Below are positions 28,481 through 39,354 of a stretch of DNA of 64,000 bases, piece by piece. Below the pieces are notes generated by a model. It saw only the letters and a list, made by a program, of their open reading frames with translations. It had not been told where the DNA came from and did not search any database. Source of the stretch: Clostridiales bacterium (GTDB taxonomy: Bacteria > Bacillota > Clostridia > Oscillospirales > Oscillospiraceae); the NCBI GenBank assembly GCA_021205725.1, contig JAJPWY010000051.1, forward strand, positions 1 through 64,000. Direction: 5' to 3'. A program made the position numbers and the translations under genes. The first letter of the stretch is position 1, and every line of letters starts with the position of its first letter.

Positions 28481-29230
28481 TTATCCCCACATCCGACAGT
28501 CCTCCCGGAGCTGCCGGGCCAATGCGCCCACAAAGGCGGAGCTGCCGGGGCGAAAGTCTCTCCCACAGACTGCCGCCGGGAGGTAGCGCTCCAGCGCCTC
28601 CCGGTCGCCCTTCTCCCACAGCCACTCCCACAGGCTGCGGACGCCCTGCTTTACTGCCGGGACGGATGCGCCGCATTTCCCCGCCACCAGGGGATACACC
28701 GCTCTGGTCACGCCGTCGGACAGGAGCTGCGGCTGCTCCACCGCCGCACAGACGGCGTGGAAGGTATAGAGATACCGCCGCCGTCCCGCCCGTGCGCCCA
28801 GCTCCCGGAGAGCCAGGGCCACCCGGCGCTCCACCGCCAGCCGACGGCCTTCTGGCTGCTCCTCCTCCACCATGGCCAGACGGATATACTCCTCCAGGGA
28901 GGCCAGAGCCAGAGGCTTTGCCAGCACGTAGCACACCCGGAGCGGAACCGGCCGCTCTGTGACCGCTCCCCGGGTGTTCCCGGTGGTGACGATGATGCGC
29001 AGGCCCGGCTCCCGCCGGATGCGGCGGAGCAGCTCCGGGCCGTCTCTGCCCGGGAAGGCGGGATCGATCAGCAGCACATGGGGCCTCGTTTGCCGGAGAA
29101 GGGACAGGACGGCGCCGCCGTCGCCCGTGCTGCCCACCACCCGGATGTCGTCTGTCCGGCACAGATAGCGCTCCATGCTCCGCCTCAGGCTGTCGTCGTG
29201 CTCTGCGATCACCGTCCTGATCTCGTCCAC
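28481..29230 (-). CDS. Spo0A-like response regulator (receiver + Spo0A C-terminal-type domain)
   Basis: IRTVIAEHDDSLRRSMERYLC...VLLIDPAFPGRDGPELL...YVLAKPLAL; C-term GRRRYLYTFHAVCAAVEQPQLLSDGVTRAVYPLVAGKCGASVPAVKQGVRSLWEWLWEKGDREAL resembles the Spo0A DNA-binding domain layout. Confidence 0.75.
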   Translation of the reverse strand: MDEIRTVIAEHDDSLRRSMERYLCRTDDIRVVGSTGDGGAVLSLLRQTRPHVLLIDPAFPGRDGPELLRRIRREPGLRIIVTTGNTRGAVTERPVPLRVCYVLAKPLALASLEEYIRLAMVEEEQPEGRRLAVERRVALALRELGARAGRRRYLYTFHAVCAAVEQPQLLSDGVTRAVYPLVAGKCGASVPAVKQGVRSLWEWLWEKGDREALERYLPAAVCGRDFRPGSSAFVGALARQLREDCRMWG

Positions 29231-29354
29231 CGCTCCGGCCTCCTCCGCTGATGATGGTTCAATTTACCACATTTTGTTCCGGTTTTCAACGGATTTTTCG
29301 GGGAAAACCGTCACTTTTTACCGAGGTTTTTCGAGCTTTTTCGAGCAATGGGAC

Positions 29355-29390
29355 GGCCCCCGGGAATCTCTGTGGAAATCCCCGGGGGCC
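29355..29390 (-). terminator. Hairpin downstream of the DtxR-like gene
   Basis: GGCCCCCGGG...CCCGGGGGCC inverted repeat. Confidence 0.55.
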
Positions 29391-29405
29391 GGTCTGCTCC
29401 CCGGT

Positions 29406-29792
29406 CTACTCGACCTCTATTCCGTTTTTCTCCAGGAATTCCAATATCCTCCTGGTGGACTCGTCAGAGATGACGTGCTCCATGGCGCAGGCGTCTGCGC
29501 TGGCCTGCTCCTCCTCCACGCCCATGACCCGGCTCAGGAGGGTCTGGAGGATGTGGTGCTTCTCCGCCGTGAGGCGGGCCGTCTGCCGTCCCGCCTCGGT
29601 CAGGCGGATCTCCCGGTATTTCTCGTTTTCCACCAGTCCCCGCTGATGGAGCAGGTTCATGGCGCTGTTCACGCTGGCCTTGGAGACCCCCATCCGGGCG
29701 GCGATATCGCTGACTCTGGCCCCGCCGCCTCGGTTGGAGAGCTCATAGACCGCCTCCAGATAGTTCTCCATGGAAAAGGTCAGCTTCGCCAT
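29406..29792 (-). CDS. DtxR/MntR-family metal-dependent transcriptional regulator
   Basis: FSMENYLEAVYELSNRGGGARVSDIAARMGVSKASVNSAMNLLHQRGLVENEKYREIRLTEAGRQTARLTAEKHHILQTLLSRVMGVEEEQASADACAMEHVIS. Confidence 0.95.
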   Translation of the reverse strand: MAKLTFSMENYLEAVYELSNRGGGARVSDIAARMGVSKASVNSAMNLLHQRGLVENEKYREIRLTEAGRQTARLTAEKHHILQTLLSRVMGVEEEQASADACAMEHVISDESTRRILEFLEKNGIEVE

Positions 29793-29908
29793 ATCGCATC
29801 ATCTCCCGCTCCTGTCGCCGGTTTTTCTGCCTGTTATTATACACGGAAAATTCCGGTTAGCAAAGTGAAACACTGTGGAGCAACCGGCGGGGGAGGGGGT
29901 GGAGATAG

Positions 29909-30886
29909 CTATATCGTCTCCAAATCCAGAAAGGTCTGGGCCTCCTCGATGAGATCCTTCGTGGATTGAATCAGATTTCCCACAAAGGGGTCTGTTTTCC
30001 TCCGCTGATAGAAATTCAGCAGGGCTAAATGCAAATAGGCGTTGGCGTGCTCGATATCGGGCTCCACGCCGATGCCCCAAAGCAGACACTTGCCCATCCG
30101 GAACTGAATATCCGCAAGGCACTCCTCGTCCTCATGAACGGCTCCCCGGGCACGGTCATATAGCAAAAAGGCGTATTTCTCGTTTTCCTCTACATGATAA
30201 CCGTTCAGATACATATCTCCCAGCTTGTACAGGCAGTTGGCGTCGTTGAATAACAGCGCACCGGTAGAAAAATAATGGTAGGCCTTGCCGTAATCCACCG
30301 GGATATCACGGCCGTAGTAATAGCAGTAGCCCAGATTGCAGATTGCCCGTAGCTCTCCGGCCTCTGCTGCGATTTGGTACAGGCGGAACGCCTCTGCGTA
30401 ATCCTGTGCAACGCCCAGACCATTATAGTAGAAGGTGCCGAGATTTAACGCAGCTACAGGCATGCCCTGTTGCAGACAGAGACGGTAGCACTCAATGACC
30501 TTCTGCCGGATCCCTTCGTCGGTGCAGCTGTGATGGTCAATGGCCCACTTCAGAACCTCGTCCCAGTCCTCCTCCCAAATATAGTCGTCCACCTCGTATA
30601 TGTCCTCCCCGTCACCGGCATCAAAGCGGAAGGGAGGCAGGGGAGACTGCCCCTCATACTCCTCCGGGGAGGCGACACGGATGATATGCTTGCACCTTTC
30701 TACCGGGAAAGGCGCACTGTCCGGGGTATATTCTGCGCACGTTTTCACAATCCCGATTCTGAGCGTGTCGCTCTGACCAAACGGCACCTCTACGTAGGTG
30801 CCTGCGGCCAACTCTCCCAGGTCGCTGATGTAGGAATAAATCCGGTTCACGTCCTTGACCTGAACGCCGCAATACCAATACGTCAT
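29909..30886 (-). CDS. Sel1-repeat/TPR-like protein
   Basis: MPVAALNLGTFYYNGLGVAQDYAEAFRLYQIAAEAGELRAICNLGYCYYYGRDIPVDYGKAYHYFSTGALLFNDANCLYKLGDMYLNGYHVEENEKYAFLLYDRA (Sel1-type units); start trimmed. Confidence 0.85.
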   Translation of the reverse strand: MTYWYCGVQVKDVNRIYSYISDLGELAAGTYVEVPFGQSDTLRIGIVKTCAEYTPDSAPFPVERCKHIIRVASPEEYEGQSPLPPFRFDAGDGEDIYEVDDYIWEEDWDEVLKWAIDHHSCTDEGIRQKVIECYRLCLQQGMPVAALNLGTFYYNGLGVAQDYAEAFRLYQIAAEAGELRAICNLGYCYYYGRDIPVDYGKAYHYFSTGALLFNDANCLYKLGDMYLNGYHVEENEKYAFLLYDRARGAVHEDEECLADIQFRMGKCLLWGIGVEPDIEHANAYLHLALLNFYQRRKTDPFVGNLIQSTKDLIEEAQTFLDLETI

Positions 30887-31084
30887 GAGAAACCCCTTTC
30901 CTTGCTGTGCCTCACCTGATGACAGGCGAGGCATTCTGCTGATGGCGCCAATCGCCCTGTGACCGGAAGCTCCGGCCCAAAATGCCGGCAGAGCCAGCAG
31001 GCTTGTTTCCAATTATAGCAAGAGCGGCGGTAAAGTGCAATCTTTAGCGGCCTGAAATGACAGCTGTGCAGCGATGTCCACAGA

Positions 31085-31130
31085 AAAAACCGGACGCCCA
31101 TCCCGACAAATCATGTCAGGATGGGCGTCC
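31085..31130 (-). terminator. Rho-independent terminator downstream of ssrA
   Basis: Minus strand: CCGGACGCCCATCCTGACATGATTTGTCGGGATGGGCGTCCGG followed by TTTTTTCTG. Confidence 0.9.
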
Positions 31131-31138
31131 GGTGTGGA

Positions 31139-31486
31139 TGGAGGCGGCGGGAGTCGAACCCGCGTCCGAAAACAGATCCACAGAGCTTTCTCCGAGCGCA
31201 GACGGTTATTTACATTCCCTTCCGCCGGCGTGAGCCGTCACGCTCCGGCGGTCAGTAGCTTCATGATGCATGGCACGGGCAAAGCTTACCGTACTCACGT
31301 TCGCCACTCAAGTCACGCCCCGGACTGGCTCGTGGCCCTTCCAGCTGGGACGGTCGGGCCTAATCAGGCCGCGACAGCAACGCTATAATCGTCGTTGTTT
31401 AATTTATAATTGCCCGTTTTATGGCGGTCAGGCGCCGCCGCTCGCTGGCCCTGCTTCCCCATCCCCGTCGAAACCAGTACGCCCCC
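31139..31486 (-). ncRNA. ssrA: Transfer-messenger RNA (tmRNA)
   Basis: 5' GGGGGCGTACTGGTTTCGACGGGGATGGGGAAGCAGG; 3' GGGTTCGACTCCCGCCGCCTCC pairs with GGGGGCG; tag ORF ...AACGACGATTATAGCGTTGCTGTCGCGGCCTGA encoding (N)NDDYSVAVAA*. CCA not encoded. Confidence 0.95.
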
Positions 31487-31564
31487 GTATAGAGGCCCCT
31501 GTGCGGTCAGGGAGCCGTTCCCGGCCCGCCCTCCCAGGGAGAGCGGGTCGGGGAATAGAAATGC

Positions 31565-32086
31565 TTACAGCTTCTCCGGCATGGGGTACTCCACGCCGAA
31601 GGTCTCCACCGTCATGTGGCGGATCTTCTGCTCCACCCGGGGCCGGTCGTTCCAGTCCCGCTTGGCGGAGACGATCTGGTCGGCGACCTCCATGCCCTGG
31701 ATGACCTTGCCGAAGGCGGCGTAGTCCCCGTCCAGATGAGGGGCCTTGTCCACCATAATGAAGAACTGGCTTCCGGCGGAGTCCGGATCCATGGAGCGGG
31801 CCATGGACAGCACCCCCCGGTCATGGGCCAGGCGGTTGTCAAAGCCGTTGGAGCGGAACTCGCCCCTGATGCTGTAGCCCGGGCCGCCGTAGCCAGCGCC
31901 CATGGGGTCGCCGCCCTGGATCATAAACCCGGGGATGACCCGGTGGAAGATCAGCCCGTCATAAAAGCCGGAGGCAGCCAGGTACAGAAAGTTGTTCACC
32001 GTGTTGGGGGCGACCTCGGGGTAGAGCTCCGCCACCATCTTGCCGCCGCTGGTCATCTCAATGGTGACCTGGGGATTTTGTGCCAT
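31565..32086 (-). CDS. Cyclophilin-type peptidyl-prolyl cis-trans isomerase
   Basis: MVAELYPEVAPNTVNNFLYLAASGFYDGLIFHRVIPGFMIQGGDPMGAGYGGPGYSI...AGSQFFIMVDKAPHLDGDYAAFGKVIQGMEVAD. Confidence 0.96.
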   Translation of the reverse strand: MAQNPQVTIEMTSGGKMVAELYPEVAPNTVNNFLYLAASGFYDGLIFHRVIPGFMIQGGDPMGAGYGGPGYSIRGEFRSNGFDNRLAHDRGVLSMARSMDPDSAGSQFFIMVDKAPHLDGDYAAFGKVIQGMEVADQIVSAKRDWNDRPRVEQKIRHMTVETFGVEYPMPEKL

Positions 32087-32119
32087 TGGAATCGTCTCCT
32101 TTTCTATGTCTTTGGGCCG

Positions 32120-32590
32120 TCAGTACCGCCCGTGGGACTTCATGACCCGATCCATCTCCCGCTTGGCGGAGCGCTCCGCCTCGGAGGCCCGCTTGTCGTA
32201 GAGCTTTTTGCCCTTGGCCAGTCCCAGCTCCACCTTGACCCGGGAGTCCTTTAAATAGAGGGACAGGGGGATGAGGGCATAGCCGTCCTGCTGGAGCCGC
32301 TGCTGGATGCGGAGGATCTCCCGCTTGTGCATCAGCAGCCGCCGATCCCGCATGGGCTCCCGGTTGAAGATGTTGCCCTTCTCATAGGGGGAGATGTGCA
32401 TGGCGTAGACCATCAGCTCCCCGTTTTTCACCTGACAGAAGGAGTCCTTCAGGTTCACCTTCCCCGCCCGGACGCTCTTGACCTCGGTGCCGCACAGCTC
32501 GATCCCGGCCTCATACCGCTCCTCGATGAAATAGTCGTGGAACGCCTTCCGGTTTGCGGCGATCTGCTTCGTCCCCTTGTGGGTGGGCAT
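32120..32590 (-). CDS. smpB: SsrA-binding protein SmpB
   Basis: [85 protein letters not shown]. Confidence 0.97.
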   Translation of the reverse strand: MPTHKGTKQIAANRKAFHDYFIEERYEAGIELCGTEVKSVRAGKVNLKDSFCQVKNGELMVYAMHISPYEKGNIFNREPMRDRRLLMHKREILRIQQRLQQDGYALIPLSLYLKDSRVKVELGLAKGKKLYDKRASEAERSAKREMDRVMKSHGRY

Positions 32591-32752
32591 GGGACTCCCT
32601 CCTCTCTGTCAGATGTGATATGCTATTACATTATAACACGGCTGTCAAGGGATTTTTCGGGAGTTTTTTGGGAAAGCGCCCCGAACGCAAAAGGCCTGGA
32701 GGCCCGGTGAACCGCAAGATGTTGGCTGCCGCAACGATTTTTCAAAGACCGG

Positions 32753-32781
32753 TTGACAAAAACGGACAAAATGGTTATACT
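32753..32781 (+). promoter_or_regulatory. Promoter TTGACA-17-TATACT for the valS leader
   Basis: TTGACA at 32753, 17 bp spacer, TATACT at 32776. Confidence 0.85.
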
Positions 32782-32794
32782 AACCCCATCTGTA

Positions 32795-33045
32795 AACTGC
32801 TTTGATGGGGAGGAGTACGCACTCCCGCCGGGCAAAGAGAGGCGCCGTTTGGTGGAAGGCGTTGCCGGCAGCGTGCGGAAGGTCGCCCCGGAGCTGCGGC
32901 GTTGAACGATGTGGAGTAGGCGCCGCCGGGCCCCGCCGTTACCGGGTCATGAGTGTGGCGCTTGCGCCAAATTCAGGTGGTACCACGGACAGACAATGTT
33001 CGCCCTGAGCCGAACGGCCCGGGGCTTTTTTGCTGCCCCGGGAGC
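32795..33045 (+). promoter_or_regulatory. T-box leader upstream of valS
   Basis: Structured leader; T-box-like AAATTCAGGTGGTACCACGG (TGGT matches an ACCA tRNA end); terminator GCCCTGAGCC-GAAC-GGCCCGGGGC-TTTTTTG before valS. Confidence 0.9.
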
Positions 33046-33075
33046 CGATATGAGAAAACGGAGCGTGAAGAAAAG

Positions 33076-35775
33076 ATGACAAGAGAACTGCCGAAGGTGT
33101 ACGAGCCGCAGAAGGTGGAGTCCCGCATTTATCAGCAGTGGGAGGAGAGCGGCTGCTTCCGGGGCCACCGTGACCCGGACAAGAAGCCCTATACCATCGT
33201 CATGCCGCCTCCCAACGTGACCGGACAGCTCCACATGGGCCACGCCATGGACAACACGTTGCAGGACATCCTCATCCGGTTCAAGCGGATGCAGGGATAC
33301 GCCGCCCTGTGGGTGCCCGGCACCGACCACGCCTCCATCGCTACCGAGGCCAAGGTGGTGGAGGACATGAAGAAGGACGGGCTGACCAAGGACGACCTGG
33401 GCCGGGAGAAGTTCCTGGAGCGGGCCTGGGCCTGGAAGAACAAGTACGGCGGCCGCATCGTCAAGCAGCTGCGCACCCTGGGCTCCTCCTGCGACTGGGA
33501 GCGGGAGCGGTTCACCATGGACGAGGGCTGCTCCGACGCCGTGAAGGAGGTCTTTGTCCGGCTGTACAATGAGGGCAAAATTTACCAGGGCAACCGGATG
33601 GTCAACTGGTGCCCCCGGTGCGACACCTCCATCTCCGACGCCGAGGTGGAGTATGAGGAGCAGGACGGCCACTTCTGGCACCTGCTCTACCAGGTGAAGG
33701 AGACGGGGGAGTATCTCGAGCTGGCCACCACCCGTCCGGAGACCATGCTGGGCGACACCGCCGTGGCCATCAATGCCGACGACCCCCGGTATGCCCATCT
33801 CCACGGCTGCCACGCCATCCTGCCCCTGCTGAATAAAGAAATTCCCATCGTCTGCGACGAGCACGCGGACATGACCAAGGGCACCGGCGTGGTGAAGATC
33901 ACCCCCGCCCACGACCCCAACGACTTCGAGGTGGGCAAGCGGCACGGTCTGCCCTTCGTCCGGGTGTTCACCTATGACGGGCGGATGACCGGCCCGGAGG
34001 ACGTGGCGGCGTATGAGGCCCTCATCGCCTCCGGCCACGCCCCCGCCGACGAGCCGGAGGTGCTGGACTGCGGCAAGTACGCCGACATGACCACCATGGA
34101 GGCCCGGAAGGCCATCCTGACCGATTTGGAGGCCTGCGGCGCGCTGAAATTTGTGGAGCCCCTGAAGCACGACGTGGGCACCTGCTACCGGTGCCACACC
34201 AACATCGAGCCCATGGTGTCCAAGCAGTGGTTCGTGCGGATGCAGTCCCTGGCGGAGCCTGCGGTGAAGGCGGTGGAGAATGGAGAGATCAAATTCGTCC
34301 CCGAGCGGTTCACCCGGAACTATCTCAACTGGATGAGCAACACCCGGGACTGGTGCATCTCCCGTCAGCTGTGGTGGGGCCATCAGATCCCCGCCTGGTA
34401 CTGCGACGAGTGCGGCGAGACGGTGGTGGCAAAGGAGGCCCCCTCCGTCTGCCCCAAGTGCGGCTGCACCCATCTGACCCAGGATCCGGACACCCTGGAC
34501 ACCTGGTTCTCCTCCGCCCTGTGGCCCTTCTCCACCCTGGGCTGGCCGGACGAGAGCAGCGAGGACTACAACTACTTCTACCCCACCGACACCCTGGTCA
34601 CCGGCTATGACATCATCGGCTTCTGGGTGTCCCGGATGATCTTCTCCGGCCTGGCCTATACGGACAAGGCCCCCTTCCACACCGTCTTTGTCCACGGCAT
34701 CGTCCGGGACAGCCAGGGCCGGAAGATGTCCAAGAGCCTGGGCAACGGCATCGACCCCCTGGAGGTCATCGACCAGTACGGGGCGGACGCCCTGCGGCTG
34801 ATGCTGGTCATGGGTTCCACCCCCGGCAACGATATGCGCTACAGCGAGGAAAAGGTGAAGGCCATGCGCAACTTCGCCAACAAGCTGTGGAACGCCAGCC
34901 GGTTCCTGATGATGAACCTGACCATCGAGAAAAACGAGCTGCCGGAGACGTTGGCCCTGGAGGACAAGTGGATTCTCTCCAAGCTGAACACCGTCATCCG
35001 GGAGGTCACCGCCAACCTGGAGAAGTACGAGCTGGGCGTCGCCGCTCAGAAGATTTACGACTTCGTGTGGGACAGCTATTGTGACTGGTATATCGAGCTG
35101 ACCAAGGCCCGGCTCACCGGGGATGACGAGGGGGCCAAGATTCAGGCCCAGCAGGTGCTGTGCTACGTCCTCACCGACATTCTCAAGCTGCTCCACCCCT
35201 TCATGCCCTTTATCACCGAGGAGATTTGGCAGGCCCTGCCCCATGAGGGCGACTTCCTCATGCTCCAGTCCTGGCCGGTGGAGAGCGACGCCCTGGCCTT
35301 CCCGGAGGACGAGGCTACCATGGAAAAGGTCATGGACGCTATCAAGGCCGTCCGTGCCCGCCGGGCGGAGATGAACGTGGCACCCAGCCGCAAGGCGGAG
35401 CTGACGGTGGTCACCGCTCTGCCCCAGGTGTTCCGGGCGGGCGAGCCCTTCTTCCAGCGCCTGGCCGCCACTACCACGGTGACAGTGCAGGAGGAGGCCC
35501 CCGCCTCTCTGGAGGGACTGGTGAGCCTGGTCACCGCCGACGCCAAGCTGTATATCCCTCTGGCGGAGCTGGTGGACCTGGAGGGCGAGCGGAAGCGCAT
35601 CTCCAAGGAGCTGGAGAAGAAGCGGAAGTACCTGGCGGGCATCCAGGCGAAGCTCTCCAACGAGAAGTTCGTCTCCAAGGCCCCGGCCAACGTCATCCAG
35701 CAGCAGCGGGACAACCTGGACAAGACCGCCCGGGAGATCGCCCAGCTGGAGGAGTCCCTGAGCGCTCTGGGATAA
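33076..35775 (+). CDS. valS: Valyl-tRNA synthetase
   Basis: PKVYEPQKVESRIYQQWEESGCF...MPPPNVTGQLHMGHAMDNTLQDILIRFKRMQGYAALWVPGTDHASIATEAKV; KMSKSLGNGIDPLEVIDQYGADALR; start trimmed. Confidence 0.97.
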   Translation: MTRELPKVYEPQKVESRIYQQWEESGCFRGHRDPDKKPYTIVMPPPNVTGQLHMGHAMDNTLQDILIRFKRMQGYAALWVPGTDHASIATEAKVVEDMKKDGLTKDDLGREKFLERAWAWKNKYGGRIVKQLRTLGSSCDWERERFTMDEGCSDAVKEVFVRLYNEGKIYQGNRMVNWCPRCDTSISDAEVEYEEQDGHFWHLLYQVKETGEYLELATTRPETMLGDTAVAINADDPRYAHLHGCHAILPLLNKEIPIVCDEHADMTKGTGVVKITPAHDPNDFEVGKRHGLPFVRVFTYDGRMTGPEDVAAYEALIASGHAPADEPEVLDCGKYADMTTMEARKAILTDLEACGALKFVEPLKHDVGTCYRCHTNIEPMVSKQWFVRMQSLAEPAVKAVENGEIKFVPERFTRNYLNWMSNTRDWCISRQLWWGHQIPAWYCDECGETVVAKEAPSVCPKCGCTHLTQDPDTLDTWFSSALWPFSTLGWPDESSEDYNYFYPTDTLVTGYDIIGFWVSRMIFSGLAYTDKAPFHTVFVHGIVRDSQGRKMSKSLGNGIDPLEVIDQYGADALRLMLVMGSTPGNDMRYSEEKVKAMRNFANKLWNASRFLMMNLTIEKNELPETLALEDKWILSKLNTVIREVTANLEKYELGVAAQKIYDFVWDSYCDWYIELTKARLTGDDEGAKIQAQQVLCYVLTDILKLLHPFMPFITEEIWQALPHEGDFLMLQSWPVESDALAFPEDEATMEKVMDAIKAVRARRAEMNVAPSRKAELTVVTALPQVFRAGEPFFQRLAATTTVTVQEEAPASLEGLVSLVTADAKLYIPLAELVDLEGERKRISKELEKKRKYLAGIQAKLSNEKFVSKAPANVIQQQRDNLDKTAREIAQLEESLSALG

Positions 35776-35801
35776 TTGAACAGACGACAGAAAACGTTTT
35801 T

Positions 35802-35833
35802 GCGCCCCATGTGCCTTGCGGTACATGGGGCGC
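35802..35833. terminator. Hairpin between convergent valS and the D,D-carboxypeptidase gene
   Basis: GCGCCCCATGT...ACATGGGGCGC; minus strand followed by AAAAACG, plus side has a T-rich entry. Confidence 0.65.
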
Positions 35834-35880
35834 AATCTGTATCAAAATCAGCGTCAAAAGGATTTCGGTGAGGCCTGAGC

Positions 35881-37266
35881 TCATCTTCTCCGGCTGCCCT
35901 TATAGTTCCGGGGCCGCCGGGTGCCGGTGTAGTTGCCGTATTTCCGCTTCGGGCGGAACAGGGTGAGCCGGAGGATGATGACCAGCACCACGATGACCCC
36001 CAGCCCGATGGCGGCCTTGAGCCAGTTGTCGGAGATGAAGTCCTCAATGGCCTTTTTCGTGGCCAGGAAGGAGGACTGCTCCACCGAGGTGGCTGCCACC
36101 AGGTCTACCGAGCCGTAGGCCTCTCCCTCCAGATAGACGGTCAGGGTGCCCAGCACGTCCCCGGCCTCCACCGGGGCCTCCACGGACTCCACCGTCTCAT
36201 ACTCGACGGTGAAGCTGTCGGAGGTGACGTCGTTGGGCAGCAGGGCGTCCAGGGTGCCGGAGGGCACCACCAGCACGCTGTCCACATCCACCCCCAGAGT
36301 CACGGGCACCTCCGCCACCGGGGTATCCAGATCCAGAATGGAGTGGTAGGAGAAATTGCTGAATCCCCATTTCAGCAGCCGGGCGGACTCGGAGAACTGC
36401 ATCCGGTGGGTGCCGTCGTTGTCCACTGTGGTCTCCGCTCCCATGACCACCGAGATCAGGATGGTGCCGTCCTCCTCGGCGGCGGCCAGCAGGCAGTAGC
36501 CTGCGTCGCTGGTGGAGCCGGTCTTGATGCCGATGCAACTGTCGTAGACGTAGCCGGAATATTTCTTGCTGGTCAGCAGGCCGTTGGTGTTGGCAAAGGT
36601 GCGCTCCTCGCTCATGTTGGTGGCGGGGACGGTGTAGCTGTCGGTGGAGACGATGGTGCGGAAGGTCTCGTTGCTCATGGCGGCCCGGGCGATGAGGTAG
36701 AGGTCATAGCAGGTGGTGTAGTGATCCTCGTCCTGGATGCCGTGGGGGTTGGCGAAGTGGGTGCCGGTGCAGCCCAGCTCTGTGGCCCGCCGGTTCATCA
36801 GCTCCACAAAGGAGGACACAGTGCCGGAGACCGCCTGGGCCAGGATGTTGGCCGCCTCGTTGGCAGAGGGGAGCAGCAGGCAGTAGAGCAGATCCTCCAC
36901 CGACATGGTCTCCCCGATCTGGATGTTCTGGGTGCTGCCGTCGGAGGGGATGTCCAGCCAGGTCTCGCCCCCGGCGGTGATCTTCGTGCTCAGGGACAGG
37001 TCGCCCCGCTCCACCGCCTCCAGCACCAGCAGGGCAGTCATGACCTTGGTGATGCTGGCGGGATACACCTTGTCATAGGCGTTCTGTTCGTAGTAGATGA
37101 CGTCCTCGGTCATGTTGACCAGCAGGGCGGCGTCGGCGTCGATCTCCATGTCCGCCACCAGCTGGGAGACCTGGGACAGATCCTCCGCCCGGGCGGAGAG
37201 GGGAGTGGCCATAGAGAACACCAGCGCAAGGGCCAGGAAAAGGGAGAGGATTCGATAGCGTTTCAT
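35881..37266 (-). CDS. D-alanyl-D-alanine carboxypeptidase (DacF/PBP5-like)
   Basis: SxxK YPASITKVMTALLV; LLLPSANEAANILA; GIKTGSTSDAGYCLLA; C-terminal TM and basic tail. Confidence 0.95.
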   Translation of the reverse strand: MKRYRILSLFLALALVFSMATPLSARAEDLSQVSQLVADMEIDADAALLVNMTEDVIYYEQNAYDKVYPASITKVMTALLVLEAVERGDLSLSTKITAGGETWLDIPSDGSTQNIQIGETMSVEDLLYCLLLPSANEAANILAQAVSGTVSSFVELMNRRATELGCTGTHFANPHGIQDEDHYTTCYDLYLIARAAMSNETFRTIVSTDSYTVPATNMSEERTFANTNGLLTSKKYSGYVYDSCIGIKTGSTSDAGYCLLAAAEEDGTILISVVMGAETTVDNDGTHRMQFSESARLLKWGFSNFSYHSILDLDTPVAEVPVTLGVDVDSVLVVPSGTLDALLPNDVTSDSFTVEYETVESVEAPVEAGDVLGTLTVYLEGEAYGSVDLVAATSVEQSSFLATKKAIEDFISDNWLKAAIGLGVIVVLVIILRLTLFRPKRKYGNYTGTRRPRNYKGSRRR

Positions 37267-37420
37267 GATTTGTTTGCTCCTGTATTCACGCAGCGGGCAC
37301 GCCCGCAGGATTCGATCGGTTGTCCCTCATTATACCAGACCCGACCGGTCAAGGCAACGGGAAAACGGCGGGAACCTCTCCCATTTTGCCTGCCGGGAGG
37401 GAAAACGCAGGAAAACGGAG

Positions 37421-37449
37421 TTGCCAAAAAAAGAATCTTTTGCTATACT
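37421..37449 (+). promoter_or_regulatory. Promoter TTGCCA-17-TATACT
   Basis: TTGCCA at 37421, TATACT at 37444, upstream of the ABC transporter. Confidence 0.7.
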
Positions 37450-37505
37450 GGGGGACAAACTGTCAGAGAGATCTCTGAATCGAAAATGAGAAGAGGTAGA
37501 CCTGT

Positions 37506-39245
<1,740 letters not shown>

Positions 39246-39279
39246 CGATACTTCATCATCTATCATTCTATTATAATAA

Positions 39280-39312
39280 GGAGCGTGACCGACGCCGTGC
39301 CGGTCACGCTCC
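39280..39312 (+). terminator. Rho-independent terminator after the ABC transporter
   Basis: GGAGCGTGACCG-ACGCCGTGC-CGGTCACGCTCC-TTTTAT. Confidence 0.85.
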
Positions 39313-39354
39313 TTTTATATTCCTTAATGATTAATTAGCTTTTCGCCTTCCTGC

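Noticed and set aside
31074-31724. Short ORFs across the tmRNA region
   Set aside because: Overlap ssrA, whose structure and tag are recognisable.
32947-35835. 962-aa minus-strand ORF
   Set aside because: Antisense to valS; compositionally a shadow ORF.
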